Below, in pieces: positions 14,028 to 21,651 of a stretch of DNA of 26,753 nt. Within the stretch, counting starts at the first letter, position 1; each line of letters begins with the position of its first letter. Source of the stretch: DATJZH01 sp035499215 (lineage in GTDB: Bacteria; Actinomycetota; Actinomycetes; Streptosporangiales; Streptosporangiaceae). Location: assembly GCA_035499215.1 (NCBI GenBank), contig DATJZH010000452.1, positions 1 through 26,753 on the forward strand, in the 5' to 3' direction. The position numbers and the translations under genes were made by a program. The notes under the pieces were generated by a model, which was given only the letters and a program-made list of their open reading frames with translations, searched no databases and was not told the origin of the DNA.

Positions 14028-15287
14028 ATGGTCGGTGTGCTGGCGTCCGGTTACCAGGGCCCTCCGCAGCTGACCATCACGCGTGCGTTCACCGAATGGA
14101 CCCTGGATCCGTGGGCGGTGGCGGCGGTGCTGCTGCTCGCCGGGGCGTATCTCGCCGGGGCTCGGCGCGTCCGCCGCTCCGGTGCGCCATGGGGGACGGG
14201 GCGGATCATCGCCTTCTGCGGGCTCGGTCTGGGCTTCGGCGTGATCGCCACCATGTCCTGGGTGGGCGTCTACATGCCAGTGCTGTTCTACGCCCGCTCC
14301 GTGCAGACGATCCTGCTGCTGCTGGTGGTCCCGCTGTTCCTCGCCATGGGCCGGCCGCTGTCCCTCGTGATCGCCGCGCTGCCCGGCCCCGGCCGGCGTC
14401 TTGAGGCCGTCATCCGCAGCCGGATCGCGAGAATCCTGACGTTCCCGGCGATCACCACGGCCGTCCTGATCATCACTCCGTTCCTGATGTACTTCACGGC
14501 GTGGTACGCCGCGGGCTTCCACAGCACGCTGGTCCGCGAGCTCACCTATGTGGCGCTGATGGCACCCGGCTTCGTGTTCTTCTGGACGCTGCTGCGAATC
14601 GACCCGGTGCCGAGGGCCTACCCGTACCTGGTGGCGCTGTGGATCACTGCTGCTGAGGTAGTGGGCGATGCGGTCCTCGGGATTGCGGTGATCGCGGATC
14701 AGAACCTGATCGCGGGAGCCTATTATCACGCGCTGGCGCGGCCCTGGGGACCGAGCCTGGCGACGGATCAGGTGCTCGGCGGCGGAGTGCTGTGGATACT
14801 CGGAGACATCGTGGGCCTGCCGTTCCTGGCCGTCCAGCTCATTCAGATGATCAGGGAAGACGAGACCGAGGCCGCGGAAATTGACGCCGAGCTCGACGCC
14901 AGGGATGCGAAGCTGGCGGCGGCAGCCCTGGCCGCCTCGGCAGGCCAGGGCGGCGGCGCCGCGGTCGGGCGCGCGGATGGCGGCGGGATCGCCGCCGGCC
15001 CGGCGGCTGGGCGGGGCGATGGCGGCGCCGGGCCCGCCCAGCGGCCCTGGTGGGAATCAGATCCCCGGTTCGCCGACCGATTCCGGGCAGTCGATGACGG
15101 CCGCGTCCATCACATGCCTGTCGGTGACAAGGCCGCCATGGACAGTCCCGCCGCTGACAAGGCCGCCGCGGACAGTCCTGCCGGTGACAAGGCCGCCATG
15201 GACGGTCCCGCCGCTGACAAGGCCGCCATGGACAGTCCCGCCGGGGACAGTCCCGCCGGCGACAATGCCGGGCAGCCCGCCGAGTAG
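14028..15287 (+). CDS. ctaG: CtaG-family cytochrome c oxidase assembly protein with repeat tail
   Basis: A 419-residue membrane protein. Residues 1-280 carry about seven hydrophobic helices with the caa3-type CtaG pattern (WTLDPWAVAAVLLLAGAYL, MSWVGVYMPVLFYARSVQ, LFLAMGRPLSL, ITPFLMYFTAWYAAG, GDAVLGIAVIADQNLIAG). CtaG proteins of this type assist cytochrome c oxidase maturation, probably copper insertion. The last 140 residues are not part of the family core: an acidic/Ala-rich helix (280-305), a Gly/Ala-rich stretch, and four and a half 10-residue units of the form DKAAMDSPAA. It lies 11 bp from convergent tusA and about 1.6 kb from ctaC, whose product it may help mature. Confidence 0.85.
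   Translation: MVGVLASGYQGPPQLTITRAFTEWTLDPWAVAAVLLLAGAYLAGARRVRRSGAPWGTGRIIAFCGLGLGFGVIATMSWVGVYMPVLFYARSVQTILLLLVVPLFLAMGRPLSLVIAALPGPGRRLEAVIRSRIARILTFPAITTAVLIITPFLMYFTAWYAAGFHSTLVRELTYVALMAPGFVFFWTLLRIDPVPRAYPYLVALWITAAEVVGDAVLGIAVIADQNLIAGAYYHALARPWGPSLATDQVLGGGVLWILGDIVGLPFLAVQLIQMIREDETEAAEIDAELDARDAKLAAAALAASAGQGGGAAVGRADGGGIAAGPAAGRGDGGAGPAQRPWWESDPRFADRFRAVDDGRVHHMPVGDKAAMDSPAADKAAADSPAGDKAAMDGPAADKAAMDSPAGDSPAGDNAGQPAE
15126..15260 (+). repeat. 30-bp tandem repeats in the ctaG 3' end
   Basis: Four 30-bp copies (15126-15155, 15156-15185, 15186-15215, 15216-15245) and a half copy (15246-15260), with few mismatches, encode DKAAMDSPA-type decapeptides. The unit keeps the frame, so copy number can change without breaking ctaG. 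Confidence 0.92.
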
Positions 15288-15298
15288 CCGTCGGAACG

Positions 15299-15583
15299 CT
15301 AGTATGCGCGCCTGACCAGGAAGGACCAGCCGACGGGCAGCTCGGTTACCGAGACGGACTCCTGCGACTTGATCATGCACCAGGCGGGCAGGTCGGTCTT
15401 GGCTGCGGGATCATCGGCCAGTACCTCGACGAGCTCGCCGACGGACACCTCCCTGATCCGCTCGGCCAGCATGATGATCGGGATCGGGCACTTCTTGCCG
15501 AGCGCGTCGATGGTGAGCGCGGGCGCCGGCGAGGAGGCGGAGGCGCCTGCGGAAGTCGGCGGCGGGATCGGCGGGAAGGTCAC
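15299..15583 (-). CDS. tusA: TusA-family sulfurtransferase
   Basis: A 94-residue sulfur carrier. After a 22-residue Pro/Ala/Ser-rich leader it shows the TusA fold start LTIDALGKKCPIPIIMLAERI with the persulfide-bearing Cys32 in the CPxP motif, then GELVEVLADDPAAKTDLPAWC. The GTG start overlaps the stop of the upstream cysteine desulfurase (GTGA), so the two are translationally coupled. That strongly suggests the desulfurase loads sulfur onto this carrier. The final acceptor (tRNA thiolation, molybdenum cofactor or Fe-S assembly) cannot be told. Confidence 0.92.
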   Translation of the reverse strand: MTFPPIPPPTSAGASASSPAPALTIDALGKKCPIPIIMLAERIREVSVGELVEVLADDPAAKTDLPAWCMIKSQESVSVTELPVGWSFLVRRAY

Positions 15584-16764
15584 GCGGTTACCTCCACGTA
15601 GGGGTCTTCCGGGCGGGGATCATTACCGTGTGCCCCGAGGTTGTCACGCAAACGGGTCACGGCGTCAGCGAGAACGCCAAGGAAGCCGTCGACCTCTTTC
15701 TGCTGCGTGCCACGCGGCAGCGATACCCGGACGTTGCCGTGCGTCAGCACGCCCATCGCCTCGAGGATATGGCTAGGACGCTGCGTCGGCGATGCGCAGG
15801 AACTGCCCGACGAGACCGAGAAGCCAGCCTTGTCCAGCTCGGTGACCAGCGCCTCGCCGTCCACGTAGAGGCACGAGAAGGTGACGATATGAGGCAGCGC
15901 TGCGGCCGGGTCGCCGTGCACGACTGCATCAGGCACGGTGGCCGGGACCCCGGTCCTGATCTGATCGCAGAGTGCGCGCAGCTTGTCGTCGCCAGCGCGT
16001 TCGGCCTGAAATGCCTGCAGGGCAGCGGCCGCGCCGACGATCGCCGGCACGTTCGGGAAGCCGGGGGACCGGCCAGCCTGGCTGTCGGCCGCCGGCAGCG
16101 GCTGGCGCCAGCGCGTGCCCTTGCGGACCGCCAGTACGCCCACCCCCGCGGGGCCGCCCCATTTGTGCGCGCTCGCGGCCAGCAGCGACCAGCCGGCCGG
16201 GACGGGCAACCGTCCGGCAACCGCGGCCGCGTCCACCAGCAGCGGCACGCCGGCCCGCTGGCACAGCTGCGCTGCGTCCTGCGCCGGCTGCAGCGTTCCG
16301 ACCTCGTGGTTGGCGGCCTGGAGGCAGGCCAGCACGGTGCGGTCGCGCGCAATGGCGGCTGCGAGCTCGCCGAGGTCTGCTCTGCCGGTCGCATCGACGC
16401 CGGTCACGGTCACCGCTGCGCCGGCCCGCTGCACCCAGTCGGCAGCGTTCAGCACGCTGGAATGCTCGACGGCGCTGACGACTATCCGGCCAGGGCCGCG
16501 CGTCGCGGACTGCCGGGCCATGACGGTCCCGAGCACGGCCAGGTGGGCCGCCTGGGTGCCCGAGCCGGTGAAGGACAGTTCGTCCGCGCGGCAGCCCAGC
16601 AGGACTGCGACGGCGTCTCGTGCCTGGTCCAGCAGCAGCCGTGCCTTCCTGCCCTCGTTGTGCAGCCGTGCCGGGTCCGCCCAGCCGTCGTCGAGCGCGG
16701 CCAGCATTGCCTGCCGGCCCGCTGGGTGCAGCGGCTCGGCGGAGGCGGCATCGAGGTACACCAC
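15580..16764 (-). CDS. Cysteine desulfurase (class V aminotransferase)
   Basis: A 394-residue PLP enzyme that takes sulfur from cysteine. The PLP lysine is Lys201 (SAHKWGGPAG), His101 stacks on the cofactor (VEHSSVLN), Asp178 binds the pyridine nitrogen (LLVDAAAVAG), and Cys323 (SVSSGSSCAS) is the persulfide-forming residue. An NHEVGT segment (152-157) is also typical. Oddly, the Gln that usually follows the Asp (VDAAQ or VDATQ in IscS/NifS) is Ala here. The start is GTG 16764 or 16761. Neither has a ribosome binding site, but TACTGT lies 7 nt before 16764. It is coupled to tusA and divergent from ctaC. It is not of clear IscS or SufS type, so I give no symbol. Confidence 0.9.
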   Translation of the reverse strand: MVYLDAASAEPLHPAGRQAMLAALDDGWADPARLHNEGRKARLLLDQARDAVAVLLGCRADELSFTGSGTQAAHLAVLGTVMARQSATRGPGRIVVSAVEHSSVLNAADWVQRAGAAVTVTGVDATGRADLGELAAAIARDRTVLACLQAANHEVGTLQPAQDAAQLCQRAGVPLLVDAAAVAGRLPVPAGWSLLAASAHKWGGPAGVGVLAVRKGTRWRQPLPAADSQAGRSPGFPNVPAIVGAAAALQAFQAERAGDDKLRALCDQIRTGVPATVPDAVVHGDPAAALPHIVTFSCLYVDGEALVTELDKAGFSVSSGSSCASPTQRPSHILEAMGVLTHGNVRVSLPRGTQQKEVDGFLGVLADAVTRLRDNLGAHGNDPRPEDPYVEVTA

Positions 16765-16771
16765 GACTACG

Positions 16772-16777
16772 ACAGTA
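16772..16777 (-). promoter_or_regulatory. -10 element, predicted leaderless desulfurase-tusA mRNA
   Basis: On the reverse strand TACTGT is followed by 7 nt (CGTAGTC) and GTG 16764, and no ribosome binding site is present. Confidence 0.45.
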
Positions 16778-16840
16778 ATCGCTTGGCGCGAGGCGAGGCA
16801 CGCTCTGGGCGGGGGTACTGGGTGCCGGGCTGGGGTTGCG

Positions 16841-16870
16841 TTGTACTGTTTCCACGACAGGCTGTAGGAC
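16841..16870 (+). promoter_or_regulatory. Candidate ctaC promoter
   Basis: TTGTAC (16841-16846), an 18-bp spacer and TAGGAC (16865-16870) could drive ctaC-ctaD-ctaF. The expected leader is about 45 nt and carries a ribosome binding site. The -10 lacks the final T, so confidence is limited. Confidence 0.35.
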
Positions 16871-16920
16871 GAGCAATAACCGGCCAATGGCGCCGGGAGT
16901 CATCCGCTGGGAAGGCAACC

Positions 16921-17769
16921 GTGAGTCCCATCCGCAGAGTCCCGCGCCCCGGGAAGAGAGCGCGCCGGACGCAGCGCTGGGTGCCGCGTGCCGTCCTGCT
17001 GGCCGTCCTGGCTGTCCTCACGGCCGGCTGCCAGTCGAAGAACCTGCCCCGGCTGGGTTTCCTGCCGCCCGCGACGAAGCAGGGCGCGGTGACCCTGACC
17101 CTGTGGCAGGGCTCCTGGGTCGCGGCCTTCATCGTCGGCGCCGTGGTCTGGGGCGCGCTCATCTGGGCGGTGATCTTCTACCGGAAGCGCTCGGACAAAG
17201 TGCCGCCGCAGGTGCGGTATAACCTGCCGATCGAGATCCTCTACACCGTGCTGCCCTTCATCATGGTCGGTGTCCTGTTCTACTTCACCGCGCGCGACGA
17301 GAACTACATCGACAAGCTCCCGGCTCATCCCGATGTGGTGGTCAACGTGACCGGCTTCCAGTGGAGCTGGCAATTCCAGTACCCGCAATACACGGTGAAG
17401 GGCTCGCCGGACGTCGTGACCGAGCTGGGCGCCATGTGGAGCCCGAATGCGGCCTTCAACCACCAGCATCTGCCGCTGCTGGTGATTCCCGAGAACCGGA
17501 CCGTACGGTTCAACCTGGTCTCGACGGACGTGATCCACTCGTTCTGGATAGCGCCGTTCGAGTTCAAGCGTGATGTTATTCCCGACCACCCGAATCACTT
17601 CCAGGTGACGCCTATCCGGACCGGGACCTGGACCGGGCGCTGCTCTGAGCTGTGCGGCCTTTATCACAGCCGGATGCTCTTCACCATCAAGATTGTCACG
17701 CCTGCGCAGTTCAAGTCCTGGATAACGACACAGCAGGCGCAGCAGAACGCCTCCGGGAGTGCTCAGTGA
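16921..17769 (+). CDS. ctaC: Cytochrome c oxidase subunit II (aa3 type)
   Basis: A 282-residue lipoprotein subunit that accepts electrons at its CuA centre and hands them to CtaD. A lipoprotein signal ends at LTAGC (Cys37). Two membrane helices follow at about 65-87 and 105-123, then the extracytoplasmic cupredoxin domain with FQWSWQF (146-152) and all CuA ligands: His206, Cys241, Glu243 (backbone), Cys245, His249 and Met252 (CSELCGLYHSRM). The GTG start has GGGAAGG 5 nt upstream. The frame is open for 431 codons upstream, but that stretch is antisense to the desulfurase. The stop overlaps the ctaD GTG by 4 nt. In actinobacteria CtaC receives electrons from di-heme QcrC. Confidence 0.97.
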   Translation: MSPIRRVPRPGKRARRTQRWVPRAVLLAVLAVLTAGCQSKNLPRLGFLPPATKQGAVTLTLWQGSWVAAFIVGAVVWGALIWAVIFYRKRSDKVPPQVRYNLPIEILYTVLPFIMVGVLFYFTARDENYIDKLPAHPDVVVNVTGFQWSWQFQYPQYTVKGSPDVVTELGAMWSPNAAFNHQHLPLLVIPENRTVRFNLVSTDVIHSFWIAPFEFKRDVIPDHPNHFQVTPIRTGTWTGRCSELCGLYHSRMLFTIKIVTPAQFKSWITTQQAQQNASGSAQ

Positions 17770-19475
17770 CCACAGTCGATCAGCCGCGCCAGCAGATCAC
17801 CATCGCCGCGCCGCGCGGCTACCGGAAGGGCTCGCTCCTCGCTGACTGGCTCTCCTCGACCGACCATAAGATAATCGGCCACCTGTACCTGATCACGTCG
17901 TTCGCCTTCTTCCTGATAGGCGGCCTGATGGCGATGATCATGCGGGTCCAGCTCTACGAGCCGAACAGTCACGTCATCTCCGATCAGCAGTACAACGAGC
18001 TGTTCACCATGCACGGCACGATCATGCTGCTGCTGTTCGCGACACCGCTGTTCGTCGGCTTCGCCAACGAGATCATGCCCTTGCAGATCGGCGCGCCCGA
18101 CGTGGCGTTCCCGCGGCTGAACCTGCTCAGCTACTACTTCTTCGTCTTCGGCGGGATCATCCTGCTGCTGAGCTTCGTCACGCCCGGCGGCGCCGCCTCG
18201 TTCGGCTGGTATGCCTACTCGCCGCTGACCAGCTCGCTGTACTCGCCGGGCATCGGCGGCGATATGTGGATCATGGGCCTGACGCTCGCCGGGCTCGGCA
18301 CTATCCTCGGCGGCGTCAACTTCGTCACCACGATCCTGTGCATGCGGGCGCCCGGCATGACGATGTTCCGGATGCCGATCTTCACCTGGAACATCCTGCT
18401 GACCAGCATCCTCGTGCTGCTCGCCTTCCCGGTGCTGGCGGCGGCGCTGCTGGTGCTCGAGATCGACCGCAAGCTCGGCGCGCAGGTCTTCACCGCCGCG
18501 AGCGGCGGGGCGATCCTGTGGCAGCACCTGTTCTGGTTCTTCGGCCATCCTGAGGTCTACATCGTCGCGCTGCCGTTCTTCGGCATTGCCACCGAGATCC
18601 TGCCCGTGTTCGCCCGCAAGCCGCTGTTCGGCTACAAGGGGCTGGTGGGGGCCACGATCGCGATCGCCGGCCTGTCGATGACGGTGTGGGCGCACCACAT
18701 GTTCACCACCGGCGCGGTGCTGCTGCCGTTCTTCTCGTTCATGACCTTCCTCATCGCGGTGCCGACCGGGGTGAAGTTCTTCAACTGGGTGGGGACCATC
18801 TGGCGCGGCCAGCTCACGTTCGAGCCCGCGATGCTCTTCATCCTCGGCTTCCTGGCGGTATTCCTCTTCGGCGGGCTGACCGGTGTCATCCTGGCCTCCC
18901 CGCCGCTGGACTTCGCCGTCAGCGACTCCTACTTCGTCGTGGCGCATTTCCACTATGTGCTGTTCGGCACGGTGGTGTTCTGCATGTTCGGCGGGTTCTA
19001 CTTCTGGTGGCCGAAGTGGACCGGGAAGATGCTCGACCACACTCTCGGGAAATGGCATTTCTGGTCCGTTTTCATCGGCTTCAACATGACGTTCCTGGTG
19101 CAGCACTGGCTCGGCGTCGAGGGCATGCCGCGGCGCATCGCCAACTATCCGGGCCTGCCCGGCAGCGCCACGACGCTGAATCAGATCTCGACGATCGGCT
19201 CGCTCATCCTCGGCGCGTCCACCTTCATTTTCCTCTACAACATTTACAAGACGCACAGGCACGGCGAGCGGGTCACCGCCGATGACCCGTGGGGCTTCGC
19301 CAACTCGCTGGAGTGGGCGACCTCGTGCCCGCCGCCGCGGCATAACTTCACCTCGATACCGCGGATCCGCTCCGAGCGCCCCGCATTCGACCTGCACTAC
19401 CCGCACATCAGGACGGGCCGCGATCGCGAGGGCGAGCGCCGCCACCTCGAGGCGAGCAGGAGAGCCGGCGGCTGA
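17766..19475 (+). CDS. ctaD: Cytochrome c oxidase subunit I
   Basis: The catalytic heme-copper subunit, 569 residues, with about 12 membrane helices. Visible ligands are His83 (low-spin heme a), His261 with Tyr265 of GHPEVY (CuB His-Tyr crosslink), His310-His311 (CuB), His394 (heme a3) and His396 (heme a) in VAHFHYV. Glu263 (GHPEVY) and Lys337 (PTGVK) are the D- and K-channel residues. The GTG start overlaps the ctaC stop (GTGA), giving translational coupling. The extramembrane tail from about 500 ends in a charged RDREGERRHLEA segment. It reduces oxygen to water while pumping protons. Confidence 0.98.
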   Translation: MTTVDQPRQQITIAAPRGYRKGSLLADWLSSTDHKIIGHLYLITSFAFFLIGGLMAMIMRVQLYEPNSHVISDQQYNELFTMHGTIMLLLFATPLFVGFANEIMPLQIGAPDVAFPRLNLLSYYFFVFGGIILLLSFVTPGGAASFGWYAYSPLTSSLYSPGIGGDMWIMGLTLAGLGTILGGVNFVTTILCMRAPGMTMFRMPIFTWNILLTSILVLLAFPVLAAALLVLEIDRKLGAQVFTAASGGAILWQHLFWFFGHPEVYIVALPFFGIATEILPVFARKPLFGYKGLVGATIAIAGLSMTVWAHHMFTTGAVLLPFFSFMTFLIAVPTGVKFFNWVGTIWRGQLTFEPAMLFILGFLAVFLFGGLTGVILASPPLDFAVSDSYFVVAHFHYVLFGTVVFCMFGGFYFWWPKWTGKMLDHTLGKWHFWSVFIGFNMTFLVQHWLGVEGMPRRIANYPGLPGSATTLNQISTIGSLILGASTFIFLYNIYKTHRHGERVTADDPWGFANSLEWATSCPPPRHNFTSIPRIRSERPAFDLHYPHIRTGRDREGERRHLEASRRAGG

Positions 19476-19506
19476 TGTCTGCCTGGATGACGACAGGGGT
19501 ATCTGC

Positions 19507-19902
19507 ATGAAGGTCGAGGGCTACCTGTTCCTGGGCTGCGCGCTGTTCTTCGGCGCGACGGACCTGGTGTACTGGAACGTCTCGCATGACCCGACTGGGA
19601 CCACGGCGCTGGCGCTGGCCGTCGGGCTGGCGTTTCTCACGGGGTTCTACGTCCTGTTCACCGGGCGGCGGCTGCCGCTGCGGCCGGAGGACGACCGGCA
19701 GGGCGAGATCTACCAGGGCACCGGCGAGCTGGGCTTCTTCAGCCCGCACAGCTGGTGGCCCCTGTTCGTCGGCCTCGCGAGCGCTACCGCCGCGCTCGGG
19801 GTGGCCGTCGGCTGGTGGCTTTTCCTGATCGGCATGCTGGCGGTCGTCTTCACCATGATCGGCTTCGTCTTCGAGTACTACCGCGGCCACTATGCGCACT
19901 GA
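19507..19902 (+). CDS. ctaF: Cytochrome c oxidase subunit IV (actinobacterial)
   Basis: A 131-residue small membrane subunit with four hydrophobic helices (about 5-20, 33-50, 78-95 and 100-120) and the conserved ending FTMIGFVFEYYRGHYAH. It corresponds to CtaF of the mycobacterial and corynebacterial aa3 oxidase, a structural subunit of the supercomplex. AGGGG lies about 8 nt before the ATG, and it follows ctaD by 31 bp, closing the ctaC-ctaD-ctaF operon. It converges on qcrB with a 63-bp gap. Confidence 0.93.
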   Translation: MKVEGYLFLGCALFFGATDLVYWNVSHDPTGTTALALAVGLAFLTGFYVLFTGRRLPLRPEDDRQGEIYQGTGELGFFSPHSWWPLFVGLASATAALGVAVGWWLFLIGMLAVVFTMIGFVFEYYRGHYAH

Positions 19903-19965
19903 CGCGGCCCGTGCCACCGAGCGGTGAACTGGCTTGCGGCGATGCCCTCCTCGCCAGTCTCCTGA

Positions 19966-21651
19966 TCAGGCGTCCGCCTGGCTGGCGCCATCGGCGCCGT
20001 CACCTTGCCGTGCTGCGGCCGGGGCATGACCGTCGGGCTCATTCCCCTCGATCTCGCCATGTCCGTTGCCATGGCCATTGCCGTGCCCGTCTGCGGTGAC
20101 GTCGGGCAGCGGCACGCTCTCGGCAATGGTGTGGTGCAGCCGCTCGCGTACCCTGCCGACTGCTCCGCGCATGCCCGGCGCAGGGATCGCATCGCCGTCG
20201 CCGCCTGAGGGCAGGGCCGGGATATCAGGCCGGGCCACCAGGACCGCGCGCTCATCCTCGTTGAGCGGCCTGGTCTCCTCGATGAATTCGCCATTGGGCA
20301 GCTGCCGGATGATGCCGGTCTCCACGCCGTGCTCCAGCAGGTGCGCGTCCTTGCGCTGCAGGCCGAGGCAGATGCGCTTGGTGACGAAGTAGGTGATGGC
20401 CGGCATGATGAAGATCGCGTACCTGGCGACTATCGTCGTCACGTACAGCGGGATGTCAAAGTGCTCAGCGAACAGGTCGTTGGCGCCCTCAAGCCACAGC
20501 ACGCCGTAGAACGCGACGACCGACATGCCGATCGCGGTCCTGGTCGGCGCGTTGCGCGGCCGGTCATTGACATTGTGGTAGGCCTTGTCGCCGGTGATCC
20601 AGCGCTCCAGGAACGGCCAGATCGCGGCCCCGGTGAAGACCAGCCCGAGGGGCAGCAGCGCGGGAATGAGCACGTTCCATGCGACGGTATGCCCGAGGAA
20701 CGTCCACTGCCAGGCCGGCATCACCCGCAGCGCGCCCTCCAGCATGCCCATGTAGAAGTCGGGCTGGGTCCCGGCAGAGATGGCCGTCGGCGAGAACGGG
20801 CCGTACAGCCATATCGCGTTGATCTGCGCGAACGTTCCGGCCAGGGCCAGCGCGGCGAAGGTAAAGAAGAAGAACGCGCCGGTCTTCGCCATGAAGTACG
20901 GGTACGTCTGCGCGCCCACCACGTTGGTGTTGGTGTGCCCCTTGCCCGGCATCTGCGTGTGCTTCTGGTGGAACATGATGAACAGGTGCGCGGTGATCAG
21001 GGCCAGGAAGAGTGCGGGAAGCAGCAGCACGTGAATGATGTACAGCCGCGGGATGATGTCATGGCCGGGGAACGGCCCGCCGAACAGGAAGAACGCCAGG
21101 TAGGTCCCGACGATCGGGATCGTCTGGATGACGCCCTCGAGGATGCGCAGGCCAGCGCCCGACAGCAGGTCGTCGGGGAGCGAGTAGCCGGCCAGGCCCT
21201 CCAGCAGGCTCAGCGTCAGCAGCACGATGCCGATCAGCCAGTTCACCTCGCGCGGCTTGCGGTAGGCGCCGGTGAAGAAGATGCGCAGCATGTGCACCAT
21301 GATCGCGGCGACGAACAGGTCCGCGGCCCAGTGGTGGATCTGGCGCATCAGCAGGCCGCCGCGCACGTCGAAGCTGATGTTCAGCGTCGAGGCATACGCC
21401 TGGCTCATCTTCACGCCGTCGAGGCGCGTGTAGGAGCCGTGGTAGACGACGCTGGTCATGCTGGGCTGGAACCACAGGGTCAGGAAGACACCGGTCAGCA
21501 GCAGGATGATGAACGAGTAGAGCGCGATCTCGCCGAGCTGGAACGACCAGTGGTCCGGGAAGATCTTCCTGGCCAGGGCCCGGGCGCCCCTGGCGGCGTG
21601 GAACCTGTCGTCCACCCAGATGCCGACGCCGGCCAGCGGGTTGCTGCTCAT
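19966..21651 (-). CDS. qcrB: Menaquinol-cytochrome c reductase cytochrome b subunit
   Basis: A 561-residue cytochrome b of the bcc complex that oxidises menaquinol. Eight or more membrane helices are visible. Likely heme b ligands are His106/His120 and His207/His222. The 15-residue spacing of the second pair is the b6-like form typical of actinobacteria. The quinol-site motif is PDFY (in TQPDFYMGML) rather than PEWY. About 130 residues after the last helix form a cytoplasmic tail ending in a His-Gly-Asn repeat (DGHGNGHGNGHGE) and an Ala/Asp-rich terminus. The ATG overlaps the qcrA stop (ATGA). It is the last gene of ctaE-qcrC-qcrA-qcrB. Confidence 0.97.
   Translation of the reverse strand: MSSNPLAGVGIWVDDRFHAARGARALARKIFPDHWSFQLGEIALYSFIILLLTGVFLTLWFQPSMTSVVYHGSYTRLDGVKMSQAYASTLNISFDVRGGLLMRQIHHWAADLFVAAIMVHMLRIFFTGAYRKPREVNWLIGIVLLTLSLLEGLAGYSLPDDLLSGAGLRILEGVIQTIPIVGTYLAFFLFGGPFPGHDIIPRLYIIHVLLLPALFLALITAHLFIMFHQKHTQMPGKGHTNTNVVGAQTYPYFMAKTGAFFFFTFAALALAGTFAQINAIWLYGPFSPTAISAGTQPDFYMGMLEGALRVMPAWQWTFLGHTVAWNVLIPALLPLGLVFTGAAIWPFLERWITGDKAYHNVNDRPRNAPTRTAIGMSVVAFYGVLWLEGANDLFAEHFDIPLYVTTIVARYAIFIMPAITYFVTKRICLGLQRKDAHLLEHGVETGIIRQLPNGEFIEETRPLNEDERAVLVARPDIPALPSGGDGDAIPAPGMRGAVGRVRERLHHTIAESVPLPDVTADGHGNGHGNGHGEIEGNEPDGHAPAAARQGDGADGASQADA

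Noticed and set aside
15628..16920. Long in-frame open extension upstream of ctaC, about 431 codons
   Set aside because: It is antisense to the well-supported cysteine desulfurase. The ctaC GTG at 16921 has a ribosome binding site and a lipoprotein signal, and the upstream translation is Arg/Ala/Gly-rich without family features.
17763..19508. A 581-codon reverse open frame opposite ctaD
   Set aside because: High-GC genomes often leave the antisense frame open. The translation is Arg/Glu/Gln-rich with no recognisable domain, and ctaD is unambiguous.
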